Shown here one piece after another: positions 62,245-64,000 of a DNA stretch of 64,000 nucleotides; position 1 is the stretch's first letter, and every line of letters starts with the position of its first letter. Source of the DNA: Vanessa cardui (Eukaryota; Arthropoda; Insecta; Lepidoptera; Nymphalidae); assembly GCF_905220365.1 (NCBI RefSeq), contig NC_061127.1, forward strand, positions 8,928,001 to 8,992,000. Reading direction: 5' to 3'. The translations under genes were made by a program, and so were the position numbers. The notes beneath the pieces were generated by a model that saw only the letters and a program-made list of their open reading frames with translations, was not told where the DNA came from and made no database searches.

Positions 62245-62340
62245 AAGAGACACAAGAAGATTTTTTGTGATACTATTATTGGGCATTCTCCTTTAATCTC
62301 ATTGAAACTAATAAGGCAAAACAAAATATTCTGTATTTAA
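62245..62340 (+). mobile_element. L element fragment, forward
   Basis: TTTTTTGTGATACTATTATT and GGGCATTCTCCTTTAATCTC match the reverse complement of 61130-61245 with small gaps. Similarity continues on both sides of this core. Confidence 0.5.
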
Positions 62341-62344
62341 GTAG

Positions 62345-62450
62345 TCTTATAAAACACTTTAGAATACTATGTTGACTTAAAGTAAAGCTATTACTGGTTC
62401 AGAAAACAGATTCTACTTAGAAAAAACCGGCAAGTATTGAACAATTAACA
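62345..62450 (-). mobile_element. G LINE-like fragment, reverse
   Basis: AAAGCTATTACTGGTTCAGA, ACAGATTCTACTTAGAAA, AACCGGCAAG; the central part of the G family. Confidence 0.65.
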
Positions 62451-62906
62451 TGGCTACTGAAACCTATGTTTCATGCGAATGTATGATAATTTCGTTGAAT
62501 TTATTATTATTGTAAATATATCCCTTAACAAGGGCATAAACAATAAAACAAAGTTACATATAACTTTGACAAGTAGGTTGATTATAATAGCGTTGAAATT
62601 GATAAGGCTTTATCGATCATAACAATATTACATTTCGTCTGAGTTATTGAATTATACATTTTCATCCTACGCGCTAAATTTTAAATATAATACTGTGATG
62701 TATTATACTAAGATGTGTTTCGTTTTTATGTGTCCCGGGGGAGAGTTTCGCAAAGTGAAGTGAAGGCTGTTTCAGATAGAATATTATTAGAATCTCGGTT
62801 ATTTTACATTAGTACTCTATATAACGGTGTTATTTTGTACGTAGGGATTTGAGATACTGGCAAGTAATAAATACTCATTAATATATAAATTTAACGAATA
62901 TTCTAG

Positions 62907-63195
62907 TTTTTTTTTTATTGCATAGGTCGGCAGATGAGCATATGGGCCACCTGATGGAAAGTGGTCACCATCACCCATAGACAATGACGCTGTAAGATAT
63001 ATTACCTTACATCGTCAATGTGCCACCAACCTTGGGAACTAAGATGTTATGTCCCTTGTGCCTGTAGTTACACTGGCTCACTCACCCTTCAAACCGGAAC
63101 ACAAAAATACTGAGTACTGTTATTTGGCGGTAGAATAACTGATGAGTGCGTGGTACCTACCCAGACGGGCGTGCACAAAGCCCTACCACCAAGTG
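62907..63195 (-). mobile_element. family B, well preserved, reverse
   Basis: From a T run and TTGCATAGGTCGGCAGATGA to GCACAAAGCCCTACCACCAA. Nearly all family landmarks are intact. Confidence 0.92.
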
Positions 63196-63497
63196 AAGTT
63201 ACTTTAAGTTTATGACATAATATGAAAAGAGAATAAAAACGCAGAACGTTGATACTGATTTCCATTTAAATGTTCATATAGAACGTATCTGTCAGATATA
63301 TCAGTTTACCCAAATCTCTGTGACAAGGGTCTTTGAATGGGAGATTAAATAATTGGACCAACTAAATAATAGATATGTAATATTATATGCATAATGTCAA
63401 AAACTACCCCCACTACAACCTTTAATATATGTATATATATTTCCAGTAGGTTCTAACAAGCAAAATTGAACCAGAATTTCACGTTTTTTTTATTTCT

Positions 63498-63770
63498 AAT
63501 AGTTAGGTGGACTGACGAATGAGTTATTTGTCAGTATAGCATATATACAATGGTATTGTGAGGAGTAGTAACGAAACCTTACATCACAAATACGCCACTA
63601 GCCTTGGAAAGTAAGAAGTCCCTTGGGCCTTTAATTACACTTGGTTACTCATACTTCAGACGTTAAAACAATCGTACTAATTAGTTCTGCACAGCGATAT
63701 AATATGTGATAGTATACCACCGAACCATACATTTAGTAAAAGGTAATTTAAAGGTACCACCACCGTTGTA
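63498..63770 (-). mobile_element. family B, degraded
   Basis: Reverse strand: TTAGGTGGACTGACGAATGA, CCTTACATCACAAATACGCC, CTAGCCTTGGAAAGTAAGA, AGTCCCTTGGGCC. Confidence 0.65.
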
Positions 63771-64000
63771 CTGAAATTATTACATTCTTAATTGTAAAGG
63801 TAACTTTCTGTTCAAGTTTTATTATATGTATTTATTTGTATTGAATGACGGTTTTGTTGATTTGTTTCATAATACTGGCAACATCAGTTTGTTAGAAATT
63901 AATTGTATAAAGAAATAAACATCATACGATTTTGACACAGAATTGGTTGTCACTGAATATTTGAGTGATTTTTATATATAAAGAGGTGCTTAAAGTTCCT

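Larger units (their letters stand above)
55672..64000 (+). other. iRhom intron after visible exon 3 (3' end not reached)
   Basis: Phase 2 intron opening with GTAAGT. No candidate next exon encoding the expected iRhom juxtamembrane region was found before the window ends, so the intron is at least 8.3 kb. Listed repeats apart, I see nothing assignable in 55672-55895, 56040-56515, 56655-57080, 57695-58060, 58350-59495, 59825-60970, 61260-62240, 62495-62905 and 63200-63495. Confidence 0.65.

Noticed and set aside
1..64000. Viral or endogenous viral genes, toxin genes
   Set aside because: No open frame with a viral or toxin domain was seen on either strand.

Overview
The window is AT-rich, intron-dominated animal DNA. 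It most likely comes from a moth or butterfly, and probably a nymphalid butterfly. The reasons are the dense load of short tRNA-derived SINEs, RTE-like 3' ends and a MITE of types I associate with Lepidoptera, the GT-AG introns, and the lack of any long open reading frame. The species-level call is inference; the window contains no marker gene.

The only host gene I can support is on the + strand. Three consecutive coding exons (43772-44143, 49429-49600, 55493-55671) have good splice sites and matching phases. Together they encode about 240 residues of the N-terminal cytoplasmic domain of an inactive rhomboid (iRhom, the rhomboid-5 / RHBDF family). The exons are GC-rich against an AT-rich background. 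The first one visible opens in mid-codon, so at least one coding exon lies further 5', either outside the window or unseen. The transmembrane rhomboid core must lie 3' of the window. If positions 1-43771 are one intron, it exceeds 43 kb.

The rest is intron sequence filled with decayed repeats. Letters are local names. A: a roughly 300-bp tRNA-derived SINE, about 18 copies, several with perfect target-site duplications (TSDs). B: a roughly 285-bp element ending in poly(A), about 16 copies from near-intact to very degraded. C, D, E and M: RTE-like 3' ends. G: LINE 3' ends. H and I: other tRNA-derived SINEs. J: fragments of a GGAGG-containing element. K: a segment that always sits 5' of B. L: a LINE-like 3' end present as an inverted pair. 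There is also one MITE with 34-bp inverted repeats and a 120-bp (AT)n tract. No element keeps a long ORF, so none looks autonomous.

I found no CRISPR array, operon, rRNA gene or intact tRNA gene, and no coherent undescribed system. The most interesting details are structural: inverted SINE pairs that could form double-stranded RNA if the intron is transcribed, two local template-switch palindromes, a SINE copy that has lost its B box but keeps a perfect TSD, a hairpin just inside the first visible donor site, and repeats lying within about 30 bp of two exon boundaries.
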